A stretch of DNA of 14,890 nucleotides, taken from positions 1 through 14,890 of the forward strand of contig BOBG01000049.1 in NCBI GenBank assembly GCA_026002265.1, read 5' to 3'. This document shows positions 6,771 to 14,362 of this stretch, piece after piece. Position 1 is the first letter of the stretch. Each line of letters begins with the position of its first letter. The notes beneath the pieces were generated by a model. The model saw only the letters and a list, made by a program, of their open reading frames with translations. It did no database searches and was not told the DNA's origin. Made by a program: the position numbers and the translations under genes. The DNA is from Spirochaetia bacterium (GTDB lineage Bacteria > Spirochaetota > Spirochaetia > Treponematales > Breznakiellaceae).

Positions 6771-7207
6771 ACATTGGTACCAAAGCCTTTGGGTTGATTG
6801 AAGTTGACGATCATCAACGGGTAAATTTTCCCCAAGGGCTTGTAGGTTTTGAATCGTACAAAAATTATGTTCTTTTGGACGCGGATACACCGCCGTTTTA
6901 TTGGTTGCAATCCCTTGACACGGCGGAACTTGCATTTCTTGTCATAAATCCTTTTCTATTCCGGCCGGATTATGAGGCGCATATTAATAACGAAGAATTG
7001 GAAGATATTGGTATTTCAATTCCGGAAAAAGCCCTTGTACTGGCAGTAGTTACGATTTCGGCTAACGGTAACAGTGTGACGGCCAATTTACAGGGACCCT
7101 TAATTATTAATCAAGAAACTCATACCGGAAAACAAGTTGTGCTCAGCGGCCCCCAGTGGAAAACCAGACACAATATTTTAGAAGAGCTGGCGGCATTGTC
7201 ATGCTAA
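6767..7207 (+). CDS. fliW: Flagellar assembly factor FliW
   Basis: The 146-residue protein has the family core: [18 protein letters not shown] near residues 21-38, [20 protein letters not shown] (44-63), and [16 protein letters not shown] near 110-125. FliW binds flagellin, and when free binds CsrA and releases its repression of translation. The GTG start (6767) overlaps the flgL TGA in GTGA, and the stop overlaps the csrA start by seven bases, so all three genes are translationally coupled. Confidence 0.93.
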   Translation: MNIGTKAFGLIEVDDHQRVNFPQGLVGFESYKNYVLLDADTPPFYWLQSLDTAELAFLVINPFLFRPDYEAHINNEELEDIGISIPEKALVLAVVTISANGNSVTANLQGPLIINQETHTGKQVVLSGPQWKTRHNILEELAALSC

Positions 7208-7434
7208 TTTTGTCCCGGAAAGCTAACGAAAAAATCATGATCGGCGATGATATTTCCCTCGTGATAGTTGAAGTACGGGGCGATCAGGTCCGGATCGGCG
7301 TCGAAGCTCCAAAAATCGTAAAAGTATACCGGCAAGAAGTTTACGATGCGATCAAAGCAGAAAATGAAGCTGCTGCGGAATCTACATTCCGGCTGAGCGA
7401 AGGTCTCCGGTTGGAGCAACTGAAAGAACGCTAA
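7201..7434 (+). CDS. csrA: Translational regulator CsrA
   Basis: At 77 residues it shows the canonical opening [17 protein letters not shown], then [24 protein letters not shown], with the RNA-contact residues Leu4, Arg6 and the Arg of VYRQEVY present. The C-terminal tail is a little longer than in enteric CsrA, as is common in flagellated bacteria using FliW. An in-frame ATG at 7156 would add 15 residues unlike the family, so 7201 is chosen. No good ribosome site precedes it, fitting coupling to fliW. CsrA binds GGA-bearing hairpins in leaders; candidate GGA sites lie before flgL. Confidence 0.94.
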   Translation: MLILSRKANEKIMIGDDISLVIVEVRGDQVRIGVEAPKIVKVYRQEVYDAIKAENEAAAESTFRLSEGLRLEQLKER

Positions 7435-7481
7435 CTAGAATCGGAATAAAAATCAGTCTGCCCCATTAGATTCCCCTTTAA

Positions 7482-7502
7482 AAAATAAAATATTATTATT
7501 TT
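7482..7502. terminator. Weak AT-only hairpin between convergent csrA and LRR genes
   Basis: AAAATAA (7482-7488) pairs with TTATTTT (7496-7502) around a 7-base loop between the two stop codons. With no GC pairs it is at best a weak bidirectional terminator. Confidence 0.25.
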
Positions 7503-8338
7503 GATAAAAAATTGACCGCGGTTCCCCTGTCAAACGCATCGAGTGCAGCAAGCCCAAGAGTATCCGGAATGTCAACTGTAGCGATTGCATTATTTAAAAA
7601 GGCACCGGCTCCGATGGATGTAATTCCGGACTCAAACGTGGCGGCTGTTAATTGATTATTGTGAAAGGCCCGTTCCCCAACAGAACTTACTCCGGAAGGG
7701 ATATGCACTAGTTTTAATAAATTATTTGCGAAGGCACCCGCGCCGATTGTTGTCACAGTCCGCGGAAGATTAACTTCGGTTAACCGGTTATCAGAAAAGA
7801 CTCCGTCCGCGATTATACTCATTGATTCCGGAATCGTGATTCTCTGTAACTGATTGCCGGAAAAGGCGCTGTCGCCGATTCTTTTAACACTTAAAGGGAT
7901 AACAAGACTGGTCAACTGGTTATTGGCAAAGGCACTCTCACCGATAAATTCAACCGTGGAGGGAATATTAATCCGATTGATCTGCATATCTGCAAATGCC
8001 GCATAGTCAATGCCCACAACAGTACGTCCGTTAATTGTTGAGTTTATATTCAACTCTTTTGCAGTTCCCCGGTATCTAACGATGACAATATTAGCTCCTT
8101 CATTTCTTGTGATAAAATCACGTTCCGGAACCTGCGGTACGGACGGAGGAGCTGTCTCCTCATTTTTTGTAACGGGATCACGTTCCAGAGCAGCTGACAC
8201 CGCTGGAGGACTCAGCTCAAACATTATTTTCGACCAATCCGGATTATCATCTCCCAATGCGCTCGAATTTCTACCTGATTGTCCCCACATCAGCACTGCT
8301 TGAGCGATCAACAAAGAGAGTAATAAAAATTTTTTCAC
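7496..8338 (-). CDS. Secreted BspA/TpLRR-type leucine-rich repeat protein
   Basis: From GTG 8338 the protein has 280 residues. It begins with a signal peptide VKKFLLLSLLIAQAVLMWG, probably cut near residue 20-22. Residues 120-273 are seven consecutive 22-residue units of the pattern LxxLxIPxSVxxIGxxAFxxNx, the LRR_5 type frequent in treponemes, where such proteins lie at the surface and bind host or partner cells. Before them is a low-complexity region with a 20-residue duplication, ERDPVTKNEE (52-61) and ERDFITRNEG (72-81). GGGGAGA precedes the GTG. The longer frame up to 8455 is rejected because it runs through a terminator-like hairpin. A TATACT (8360-8365, minus) could be its -10. There is no lipobox or transmembrane anchor. 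Confidence 0.85.
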   Translation of the reverse strand: MKKFLLLSLLIAQAVLMWGQSGRNSSALGDDNPDWSKIMFELSPPAVSAALERDPVTKNEETAPPSVPQVPERDFITRNEGANIVIVRYRGTAKELNINSTINGRTVVGIDYAAFADMQINRINIPSTVEFIGESAFANNQLTSLVIPLSVKRIGDSAFSGNQLQRITIPESMSIIADGVFSDNRLTEVNLPRTVTTIGAGAFANNLLKLVHIPSGVSSVGERAFHNNQLTAATFESGITSIGAGAFLNNAIATVDIPDTLGLAALDAFDRGTAVNFLSK

Positions 8339-8379
8339 GATTTTCTCCCCAGTTCTAGTAGTATAGAGCTTTCCCCATG

Positions 8380-8444
8380 AAAAAAAAAGAGGGCTTTCCG
8401 GCACCCCTTCCTGTACTCTCAGCAGGGGCGGTTCTAATAAAGCC
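8380..8444 (-). terminator. Intrinsic terminator behind the methyltransferase gene
   Basis: On the minus strand GGCTTT (8439-8444) pairs with AAAGCC (8392-8397), enclosing a CCCCT/AGGGG helix (8424-8428 with 8404-8408). A run of nine T (8380-8388) follows after three bases. It separates the methyltransferase from the LRR gene. Confidence 0.6.
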
Positions 8445-8466
8445 TTTATTTTCAAAAAATACCCGT

Positions 8467-9330
8467 TTAATATGTATCATCTATATTAATCAGCGTATAC
8501 CCGCAGACATTCTGTTTCTGCAATCGAAGTTTAGTAATTTTAACAGCCATCGCAGATTGATCAATACCAATCCAATGCCGGTTTAATCTTTCCGCAACAG
8601 CAATAGTTGTACCACTACCCACAAAAGGATCTAACACAGTATCCCCTTCATTACTAGCGCACTGGATAATTCTTTCAAGCAATTTTTCCGGTTTTTGCGT
8701 AGGATAGCCGATGCGCTCTTTACTGCTCCGGATTGCAAGTGCAATATCAACCCACCATGTTTCCGGCACTTTTCCTTTTTGATATTCATGAGGATTCAAC
8801 CGTTTTCCTGTTTTTTCAATAAAACCGCCGTGGTGAGGCGAACCATCTTTATAAGGAATAATAATATCATTCCGGTTAAAAACCCATTCATTTCCCTTTG
8901 AGTACCAAAAAATACTGTCATGTTTCCGGTTAAATTGCCGCATATTCGGAGAGCCGGGTCCAGTGTAACACCAAATAATTTCATTCCGGAATTTATTCAT
9001 TCCAAATAATTTATCTAAAATATCAACTTTAATATAATGGCTTGCATGCCAGTCGCAGTGTAGAAAAAGAGATCCAGTCGGCTTCAAGAGCCGGTACATT
9101 TCTTTTATCCGTTCTTTTAACCACCCGATATAATGGTCAATTCCTTCTTCCCACCTATCTTTAAAACTACAAACTTCGCCTGCATCTCCCCACATAACCT
9201 CATAATTCCGGTTACTAAAAAACGGCGGATCGAGATACATAAGATCAATCGACTCTGATTCCAAAGTTTTTAGAATTTTAAGATTATCGCCAAGGATAAT
9301 TTTATTTACTGACATCGTTTTTTTATCCAT
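8467..9330 (-). CDS. Site-specific DNA methyltransferase, beta class, probably adenine-N6
   Basis: This 287-residue enzyme has catalytic motif LDPPF at residues 33-37, before the AdoMet-binding motif LDPFVGSGTT at 233-242; that order defines the beta class. TQKPEKLLERII precedes the FxGxG loop, as in the N6_N4_Mtase family. DPPF rather than SPPY points to N6-adenine over N4-cytosine transfer. The middle (about 110-200) should hold target recognition and is unlike anything I can name. No restriction endonuclease lies beside it, so it appears orphan, with a regulatory or epigenetic role possible. The ribosome site is poor; an internal ATG six codons in is an alternative start. A terminator follows and paired direct repeats cover its promoter region. 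Confidence 0.88.
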   Translation of the reverse strand: MDKKTMSVNKIILGDNLKILKTLESESIDLMYLDPPFFSNRNYEVMWGDAGEVCSFKDRWEEGIDHYIGWLKERIKEMYRLLKPTGSLFLHCDWHASHYIKVDILDKLFGMNKFRNEIIWCYTGPGSPNMRQFNRKHDSIFWYSKGNEWVFNRNDIIIPYKDGSPHHGGFIEKTGKRLNPHEYQKGKVPETWWVDIALAIRSSKERIGYPTQKPEKLLERIIQCASNEGDTVLDPFVGSGTTIAVAERLNRHWIGIDQSAMAVKITKLRLQKQNVCGYTLINIDDTY

Positions 9331-9346
9331 ATATTTTCTAAAAAAG

Positions 9347-9380
9347 ATGCGTTTGATTCTTAAAAAAAATGCGTTTGATT
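9347..9380 (-). promoter_or_regulatory. Twin 12-bp direct repeats over the methyltransferase promoter (candidate operator)
   Basis: ATGCGTTTGATT occurs at 9347-9358 and 9369-9380, a centre distance of 22 bp, about two helical turns. On the minus strand one copy lies in the spacer between a possible -35 (TTGAAA) and a weak -10 (TAAGAA), and the other lies just downstream. The phase suggests a protein binding one face of the DNA. Confidence 0.5.
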
Positions 9381-9416
9381 TTCAATTTATTTTTTATTCC
9401 TTTTTAATTCTTAAAG

Positions 9417-9444
9417 AGCCGTAAATGATCTATGATCACCGGCT
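9417..9444 (-). terminator. Hairpin behind the chemoreceptor gene
   Basis: AGCCG (9417-9421) pairs with CGGCT (9440-9444) and TGATC/GATCA pair inside. On the minus strand only a short T-containing tail follows, so termination is plausible but unproven. Confidence 0.4.
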
Positions 9445-9453
9445 ATTAATATC

Positions 9454-11187
9454 TTAGTTGATGACGCTAACTTTCGCACTTTCTAACGATTTTGTAATAT
9501 GAGCGCTGGCAACACGTACTTCCTGAACTCCTTTTGTCAACTCTTGTGCAGTAGCTACCAATTTTTCTATCTCCTGCCGGATTAAATCACTTTCTTGATA
9601 TATAGATGCAGCTCCGTCCCGTACTTGTGCGGTCGTTTCTTGTATTCCCTTTAAAGCTACAAGAATCTGAGTACCGCCGACTGCTTGCTCATCTACCGCA
9701 GTATTAACAATTCCAAATGACGAAGATAAATCACTTATATTTTTAAAAACATTATCCATAATTTTAACTGTTTCATCTGAAGATAGACTCAGTGTATCGA
9801 TTGCTGTATCCATATTCTTTATTTCAGAGGAAATAGCACTGGATTCCCGTGAAGAACTTTCTGCTAATTTACGGATCTCTCCGGCAACTACTGCAAAACC
9901 TTTTCCAGCTTCTCCCGCATGTGCAGCTTCAATGGCTGCATTCATCGCTAAGATATTAGTTTGCGCTGCAATATTTGCAATAGTTGCATTATTATTTTCC
10001 AAAATATCAGCGCGTTCATGAATCTTCTGTAATTCTTTAACAAGTTTAGTCAACGTTTTCCGTCCGCTTTCTGAAGATATGAGCAATGTACCGGTTATTT
10101 TTCCAGTATCAGCGGCTACATTACGTATAGACGCAATATTTGCCACCATTTGTTCGATGGCTGCTGAAGATTCCGTAATATTTGCAGATTGATTCTGTAC
10201 TGCATTATTCAATATACCGATATTTTGCGTAATACCGTCAATGACAGATGCAGTCTGATCAGCAGATTTAACCTGAGTGTTTGCCTTATCCTGAATAGAA
10301 TTCATTGTGCCGGCTATAAGCTGCAAATCGCCGGCGGAATCTTTTATAGTTGCATTAAGACTTTCACTGGTACTGGTTAATTTTTCAAGATGAATATGTA
10401 ATGCTTCGATGTTTTGTTTTAGATTATCACGTATTTTCAACAAAGCGCGTTGCATAATTCCGATTTCATCCTGTCGGAATTTGTTAATATTAACATCAAA
10501 ATCCATATTTGAAAGAGACTCTGCGATATGTTCACTTTCCAAAATAGGTTTTGTGATGGAAGAAGCGATATAAAATGCAGCAATTCCGGCGCCAACTAAT
10601 GCCACTACTAGAGACATAACAAAGGTAATAAGCGCTTCATATTCAAGATTTCTTGTGAAAGACAGTTCATAATCCACTCCCAAAATACCGATGATTTTAC
10701 CGTCTTTGACAATGGGGAGGAATGCTGATATAAAAGTCCCCCATTGATCAGTATAGGGTTCTTCCGCTATAGACAGAGCTTTCGTACTGTTAAGCACGGC
10801 TTCATCTGCGGGAGCAATATCATAAAATTCCAGAAAACCAGTCGTATCCCCGGTAAACACTGAAGATGCAATAAAACGGTATTTATCCTGAACTTTTTGC
10901 AGGTAATAAATATAAGCAATATCAAATGTTTCTGCAATTTCTGAAAGTGCTTTGTTTATTACAAAAAAATCATCAGACTGTAGTGCTCCTTCCTGTACAA
11001 TGTAATCCGGATCATGTAAAACTGGAAATTGTTTTTCTACCAGAGTAGCAACACGCGTCAGTGTATCTTTATAAGTCTCTTTGATATAGTTATTGTATTG
11101 AATATACATAACCATTCCTGCACCGAAAGCAATAAGAAATGCTAATCCAGTAAAAAACAGAAAAAACTGCATCTTTAAACTTTTCAT
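9454..11187 (-). CDS. Methyl-accepting chemotaxis protein with periplasmic Cache-like sensor
   Basis: The 577-residue receptor starts at ATG 11187 after AAGGAGG. TM1 lies near 6-30 and the periplasmic sensor near 35-180; its segment [26 protein letters not shown] resembles Cache domains that bind small ligands. TM2 (about 184-210) is followed by HAMP starting SSITKPI, then a long coiled coil with the conserved hairpin [28 protein letters not shown] near 416-443. It signals through CheW/CheA to the flagellar motor. The longer frame to 11301 runs through the promoter and is rejected. CCGG is notably rarer here than in flanking genes. The ligand is unknown, and no CheW-binding pentapeptide for methylation enzymes is seen at the C-terminus. 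Confidence 0.92.
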   Translation of the reverse strand: MKSLKMQFFLFFTGLAFLIAFGAGMVMYIQYNNYIKETYKDTLTRVATLVEKQFPVLHDPDYIVQEGALQSDDFFVINKALSEIAETFDIAYIYYLQKVQDKYRFIASSVFTGDTTGFLEFYDIAPADEAVLNSTKALSIAEEPYTDQWGTFISAFLPIVKDGKIIGILGVDYELSFTRNLEYEALITFVMSLVVALVGAGIAAFYIASSITKPILESEHIAESLSNMDFDVNINKFRQDEIGIMQRALLKIRDNLKQNIEALHIHLEKLTSTSESLNATIKDSAGDLQLIAGTMNSIQDKANTQVKSADQTASVIDGITQNIGILNNAVQNQSANITESSAAIEQMVANIASIRNVAADTGKITGTLLISSESGRKTLTKLVKELQKIHERADILENNNATIANIAAQTNILAMNAAIEAAHAGEAGKGFAVVAGEIRKLAESSSRESSAISSEIKNMDTAIDTLSLSSDETVKIMDNVFKNISDLSSSFGIVNTAVDEQAVGGTQILVALKGIQETTAQVRDGAASIYQESDLIRQEIEKLVATAQELTKGVQEVRVASAHITKSLESAKVSVIN

Positions 11188-11221
11188 ACAAATATTTCCT
11201 CCTTCTTTCTGTATGATAGTC

Positions 11222-11250
11222 ATATTATTGCTATAAACAAATTTTGTAAA
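11222..11250 (-). promoter_or_regulatory. Sigma-70-type promoter of the chemoreceptor gene
   Basis: On the minus strand TTTACA (11245-11250), a 17-base spacer and TAATAT (11222-11227) stand about 35 bases before ATG 11187. Five of six -35 bases match, and the -10 is close to consensus. Confidence 0.6.
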
Positions 11251-11301
11251 TTTAAGTGGATCAGGCTGAATAGTTACCCCATTTTTTAAATTTAGATACA
11301 A

Positions 11302-11493
11302 TTAGCCGGTACGTTTCACTGCACCGTTGACTTTGAGCCGGATAAATTCTATATCTTCCAAGCCATCATTGTCAACAACTTTGACTGCAATGCAATAAGA
11401 ACCAGCAGAATATGAGCGCACTTGACGGCCTTCTTTATCAAAAAGCGGTCGGTGAATCTTTACCCTGAGCACAGTCGAAGGGTGCCGAGCCAT
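11302..11493 (-). pseudogene. Unidentified C-terminal gene fragment fused to a repeat sequence
   Basis: An open frame from ATG 11493 encodes 63 residues. The first ten (MARHPSTVLR) are translation of the dispersed-repeat-like sequence at 11463-11492. The rest, including FDKEGRQVRSYSAGSY and AVKVVDNDGLEDIEFIRLKVNG, looks like the beta-rich end of a larger protein. It vaguely recalls C-terminal tails of adenine-specific DNA methyltransferases, but I cannot confirm that. There is no ribosome-binding site. It lies between two pieces of chemoreceptor sequence and is best read as debris from recombination. Confidence 0.4.
11463..11492 (+). repeat. Short dispersed-repeat-like palindrome (CCCTGAGCACAGTCGAAGGG type)
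   Basis: CCCT and AGGG bracket a GAGCACAGTCGA core, followed by TGCCGAGCCA. I recall this sequence as a frequent intergenic repeat in many environmental bacteria, often mistranslated in short predicted proteins. One copy is seen in this window, at the junction of two gene fragments. Confidence 0.5.
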
Positions 11494-11802
11494 TTCTTTC
11501 CAATTCATTGATATGAATAACAATAGACGGCTTTACGGCAATCTGAATAATTTCCTCGCCGATTTGCTCAACACCGGTGTATGTTGAATTAGAAGCGTCT
11601 GTTACTTGTTCTGTGCGATCAATAATATCTATTACTTGTTCCTTGGCATGGGCAGCCCAATAGCCGCATTCATTGCCAAGAGATTAGTTTGACCGGCAAC
11701 ACTATCGATCATTTTATTAATCTTGACCAATGATTTTATAGCGATACCGATACAAAGTCCAGTAAATAGTATAGAGAAAAAAATATTTGTATATAGATTA
11801 CA
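11494..11802 (-). pseudogene. Frameshifted, internally deleted chemoreceptor remnant
   Basis: Minus-strand translation from 11802 gives a membrane-like segment (FSILFTGLCIGIAI). This runs directly into VAGQTNLLAMNAAI, part of the conserved chemoreceptor signalling hairpin, so the HAMP and most of the coiled coil are missing. Near 11656-11660 one base is lost: ATTGGGCTGCC stands where ATTGAGGCTGCC is expected. The frame then resumes as AAHAKEQVIDIIDRTEQ and ends at the repeat at 11492. It is a dead relative of the intact receptor downstream, though QTNLLAMN rather than QTNILAMN shows it is not a simple copy. Confidence 0.7.
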
Positions 11803-11894
11803 TTATTCTTCTTCCGTATATGTTTTCAAAAAATACCGTATCTTATTTAAAAATAATACGCTTAATTTTTATACAATTCTTGATCATTTTATAA

Positions 11895-11922
11895 TCCGCG
11901 TTAATCAATGAAGACTCGCGGA
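11895..11922 (-). terminator. Possible terminator hairpin downstream of mltG
   Basis: TCCGCG (11895-11900) and CGCGGA (11917-11922) are inverted repeats 23 bases past the mltG stop, with a long 16-base loop and no clear T-run. The rest of 11803-11944 is AT-rich with no gene that I can support. Confidence 0.3.
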
Positions 11923-11944
11923 CACTCTATTTTTAAATGTGATT

Positions 11945-12931
11945 TTAGTTTCTAGTCGTACGGTGTTCATCAAAATTACGAGAGAATTGGTGACGGCCAG
12001 ATGATGGATCGAGAAGACGGTAAAAAAGGTAAATATGATTTTCCGGATAAAAGGCAGCATTGAGGGCAACTGCCCCTGGCGCCCCGATTGGTCCGGGCGG
12101 AAGTCCGGTATGTTGGTAGGTATTGTAAGGATTATCGATCCGTAAATTCGCATAGGTAATGCGCTCCGGATGAGGCAATCCCTGAATTTCTGTGATAATA
12201 TATTCAATTGTAGCATCAACTTGTAAACGCATATTGATGTTCAACCGGTTGTAGAGAACTCCAGCGATCAGCGGTGCTTCTTCCGGAACCCGACACTCCC
12301 GTTCTACAATCGAAGCGATGATCACTTTTTGGTAGATTTCTGCGGGTGAATACTCCTCAGATTGAATGTCCTGTAACCGGTTGATAAAGGTATCAAGCAT
12401 CACGGTGATCACAAGATCCGGCGGAAAAGGCGCAGGAAAAAAATAGGTATCCGGGTACAAAAAACCTTCAACTGTCGGTCCTATAATATGATACTGGGAG
12501 AGAATATTCGGATCGGTTGTTGCAGTTAAAAAAGAATCTTCTTCACAAATTCCGGCTTCAGAAAGAATGCGGGCAACTTTTTTGAGTGTTGATCCTTCGG
12601 GAATCGTGATCTTGAATTGCTGTCCTTTCGTGAGAAGCTGGTGAATTTCGCGTTGTGTTAAAAACGGAGGAATCTGATATGAACCGGCTTTGATCGTTTC
12701 CGGATTTACTCTACACAGAATGTACCATACATAACGATTCCGGATGACTCCCGCTTCAAAAAGATTGTCCCCTACTGAACGGGCGCTTTGACCGCGGCGT
12801 ACTTCAAAAAAATGCGGATGTTCAGCGCTCGTGGGTTTGTTCCCTTCGACAAGAATAATGTAAGTTCCGGCCGCTGCCGCCACCACAAGAACGAGGAGCG
12901 CACTCAGAATCCGGAACCATTTTGTTTTCAC
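11945..12931 (-). CDS. mltG: Endolytic murein transglycosylase MltG
   Basis: The 328-residue protein has one N-terminal membrane anchor (about 7-28), a LysM-like region (about 41-105) and the YceG catalytic domain. Catalytic Glu210 lies in IIASIVERE, and VEGFLYPDTYFF (154-165) and YNTYQHTGLPPGPI (269-282) are family signatures. MltG cuts nascent glycan strands in the periplasm and sets their length. The GTG start overlaps the upstream stop as GTGA, preceded by GGAGA. Length matches the family. Confidence 0.94.
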   Translation of the reverse strand: MKTKWFRILSALLVLVVAAAAGTYIILVEGNKPTSAEHPHFFEVRRGQSARSVGDNLFEAGVIRNRYVWYILCRVNPETIKAGSYQIPPFLTQREIHQLLTKGQQFKITIPEGSTLKKVARILSEAGICEEDSFLTATTDPNILSQYHIIGPTVEGFLYPDTYFFPAPFPPDLVITVMLDTFINRLQDIQSEEYSPAEIYQKVIIASIVERECRVPEEAPLIAGVLYNRLNINMRLQVDATIEYIITEIQGLPHPERITYANLRIDNPYNTYQHTGLPPGPIGAPGAVALNAAFYPENHIYLFYRLLDPSSGRHQFSRNFDEHRTTRN

Positions 12932-13857
12932 AAAATGATCTCCATACCTTCAATTGCAAGATTCAATATCATTTTTTTACGGTTCAAAAGATCCCGGTAT
13001 AGTTCAGCCGAGCGGAGATTCTGAGCGAGTTTTTCATCGCTGTACATCGGATCGTGGTGAAAGAGAATCACCTGTTTAATATCCCACCGGTCAGCAAAAT
13101 CGACCACGAGACCAAATGAGCTATGACCCCAATGAGCTTTGAGCAAAGCTTCATCCAACGTGTACTGAGAATCTATTACCGCTACATCGATATTACTGAA
13201 AAATTTTTTATTTTCTTCTGTGTTAGCAAAATCGTCAGTAGATAATTCAATATCTGTCATATACAAAAACCGGTGCGCGCCGTCATCAACCCGGTATGCG
13301 TAGGCAACTCCCGGATGGTTTACCTGTTTAAAAGAAATAGTAGCCGGACCAATAGTGACATCGCCTGACAGATGGTGAAAGCTCCGGATCCCACCCATCG
13401 CTTCCATAGGAGTCGGGAAAAATGGATAGATCATCTGCGCGCTGAGAATTGCAGACACTTCAACTTCAGGAGAATAGAGATCCAGATGAACATGCGGATT
13501 ATAAGCCGGACCGAAAAAAGGAAAACCCATGAGATGATCCCAGTGAAAATGGGAAAAGAAAAGATGATAGTGGGGAACTTGAATCGTTGCACCCAATTCC
13601 CGGATTCCGGAGCCGGAATCAAACACAACAAGTGAGTTCGGCTCCTCCGGAAATGAAACACTGACGCAGGATGTATTCGCGCCGGTTGTCCCGAAAATCC
13701 AGTCCGGTAGACGTTCAAGAAACCGGCGTTTGGTGTCCGCATTTTTGAGATCAGTACTTTGAATCCGGTCCAGTACCGCGGTGATTTTAGCTTGAACCCG
13801 TTCTGCGGTTAGCGGCGCCGGCAGGGATCCGCGAACTCCCCAAAAGTGTATCTTCAT
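12928..13857 (-). CDS. Metallo-beta-lactamase-fold hydrolase
   Basis: The 309-residue cytoplasmic protein begins MKIHFWGVRGSLPAP, as in a branch of the fold related to PhnP, RNase Z and phosphodiesterases. The zinc motif HFHWDH is at 103-108. NHPG, YMTDIE and a late LFHHDP supply further metal ligands, and HWGHSSF follows the IDSQYT strand. It should hydrolyse a phosphodiester or similar bond, but the substrate is not evident. Residues 18-55 form a helical insertion. Its ATG directly abuts the TAG of the upstream gene, with AGGAA eight bases before, and it overlaps mltG by four bases. Confidence 0.88.
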   Translation of the reverse strand: MKIHFWGVRGSLPAPLTAERVQAKITAVLDRIQSTDLKNADTKRRFLERLPDWIFGTTGANTSCVSVSFPEEPNSLVVFDSGSGIRELGATIQVPHYHLFFSHFHWDHLMGFPFFGPAYNPHVHLDLYSPEVEVSAILSAQMIYPFFPTPMEAMGGIRSFHHLSGDVTIGPATISFKQVNHPGVAYAYRVDDGAHRFLYMTDIELSTDDFANTEENKKFFSNIDVAVIDSQYTLDEALLKAHWGHSSFGLVVDFADRWDIKQVILFHHDPMYSDEKLAQNLRSAELYRDLLNRKKMILNLAIEGMEIIL

Positions 13858-14295
13858 CTACCGGTTCCTATACAAGGAGGATTCACTACGCTGTTGCTGG
13901 AGCCACGATTCAATTGTTGATGCTGTATGTACCTGACCCCTTCCTATACCCGGACATTCTGATGCCATAGACTCCCAACTTTCAGCAGATGCTAGAATAG
14001 ACGGCCAAAATGGAAAGGCCCGGCATTGAAGGGGCCGTGAGGCATACACTGAACAGCCGTCACTCCACAATATACAGTCAAATGATTCGGTTTCTTTTAA
14101 TGAAAGCCGTCCCTCACTCACATTTTCTGTAACCCACCGGCAGTACCGTGCTATGAATTCGTTCTCATGCAATCCAGTCGCGGCACATAAAGCGGCAAGA
14201 TCCGCCTGTGACAAAAAGACAAAACCGCTTTCACCGCGGCAACAACAAGAACAGCGAGTACAAAAAAATCGCAAACCATTACGATAAAAAGGCAT
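13858..14295 (-). CDS. YkgJ-family cysteine-cluster protein
   Basis: From ATG 14295 the protein has 145 residues and begins MPFYRNGLRFFCTRCSCCC. The spaced cysteines (12, 15, 18, 19), GFVFLSQADL and the later CSVYASRPLQCRAFPFW are signatures of the YkgJ zinc- or iron-binding cluster family, whose function is not well defined. The frame stays open to a TTG at 14358, with an ATG at 14322, but homologues typically start at MPFY or similar. It sits about 65 bases behind the HD gene, or 4 if the TTG is used, and abuts the hydrolase gene. Ribosome sites are weak at every candidate. Confidence 0.82.
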   Translation of the reverse strand: MPFYRNGLRFFCTRCSCCCRGESGFVFLSQADLAALCAATGLHENEFIARYCRWVTENVSEGRLSLKETESFDCILWSDGCSVYASRPLQCRAFPFWPSILASAESWESMASECPGIGRGQVHTASTIESWLQQQRSESSLYRNR

Positions 14296-14362
14296 AACTA
14301 CCGCCGCTAAAACAGTATCCATGATGAGAATTGACTTAGGATAATGCACTATGGACAATCCG

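Noticed and set aside
8339..8455. Longer N-terminus of the LRR protein
   Set aside because: Would bury the signal peptide and be encoded through a terminator hairpin with a T-run; GTG 8338 has a good ribosome site.
8467..9330. The methyltransferase as the cause of CCGG enrichment
   Set aside because: Its DPPF motif points to adenine modification and CCGG has no adenine; no direct evidence links them.
9341..9385. CRISPR repeats
   Set aside because: Only two 12-bp copies with a 10-bp spacer; better read as an operator.
11723..11911. 62-codon plus-strand frame
   Set aside because: Low-complexity AT-rich sequence antisense to the receptor remnant, with no ribosome site.
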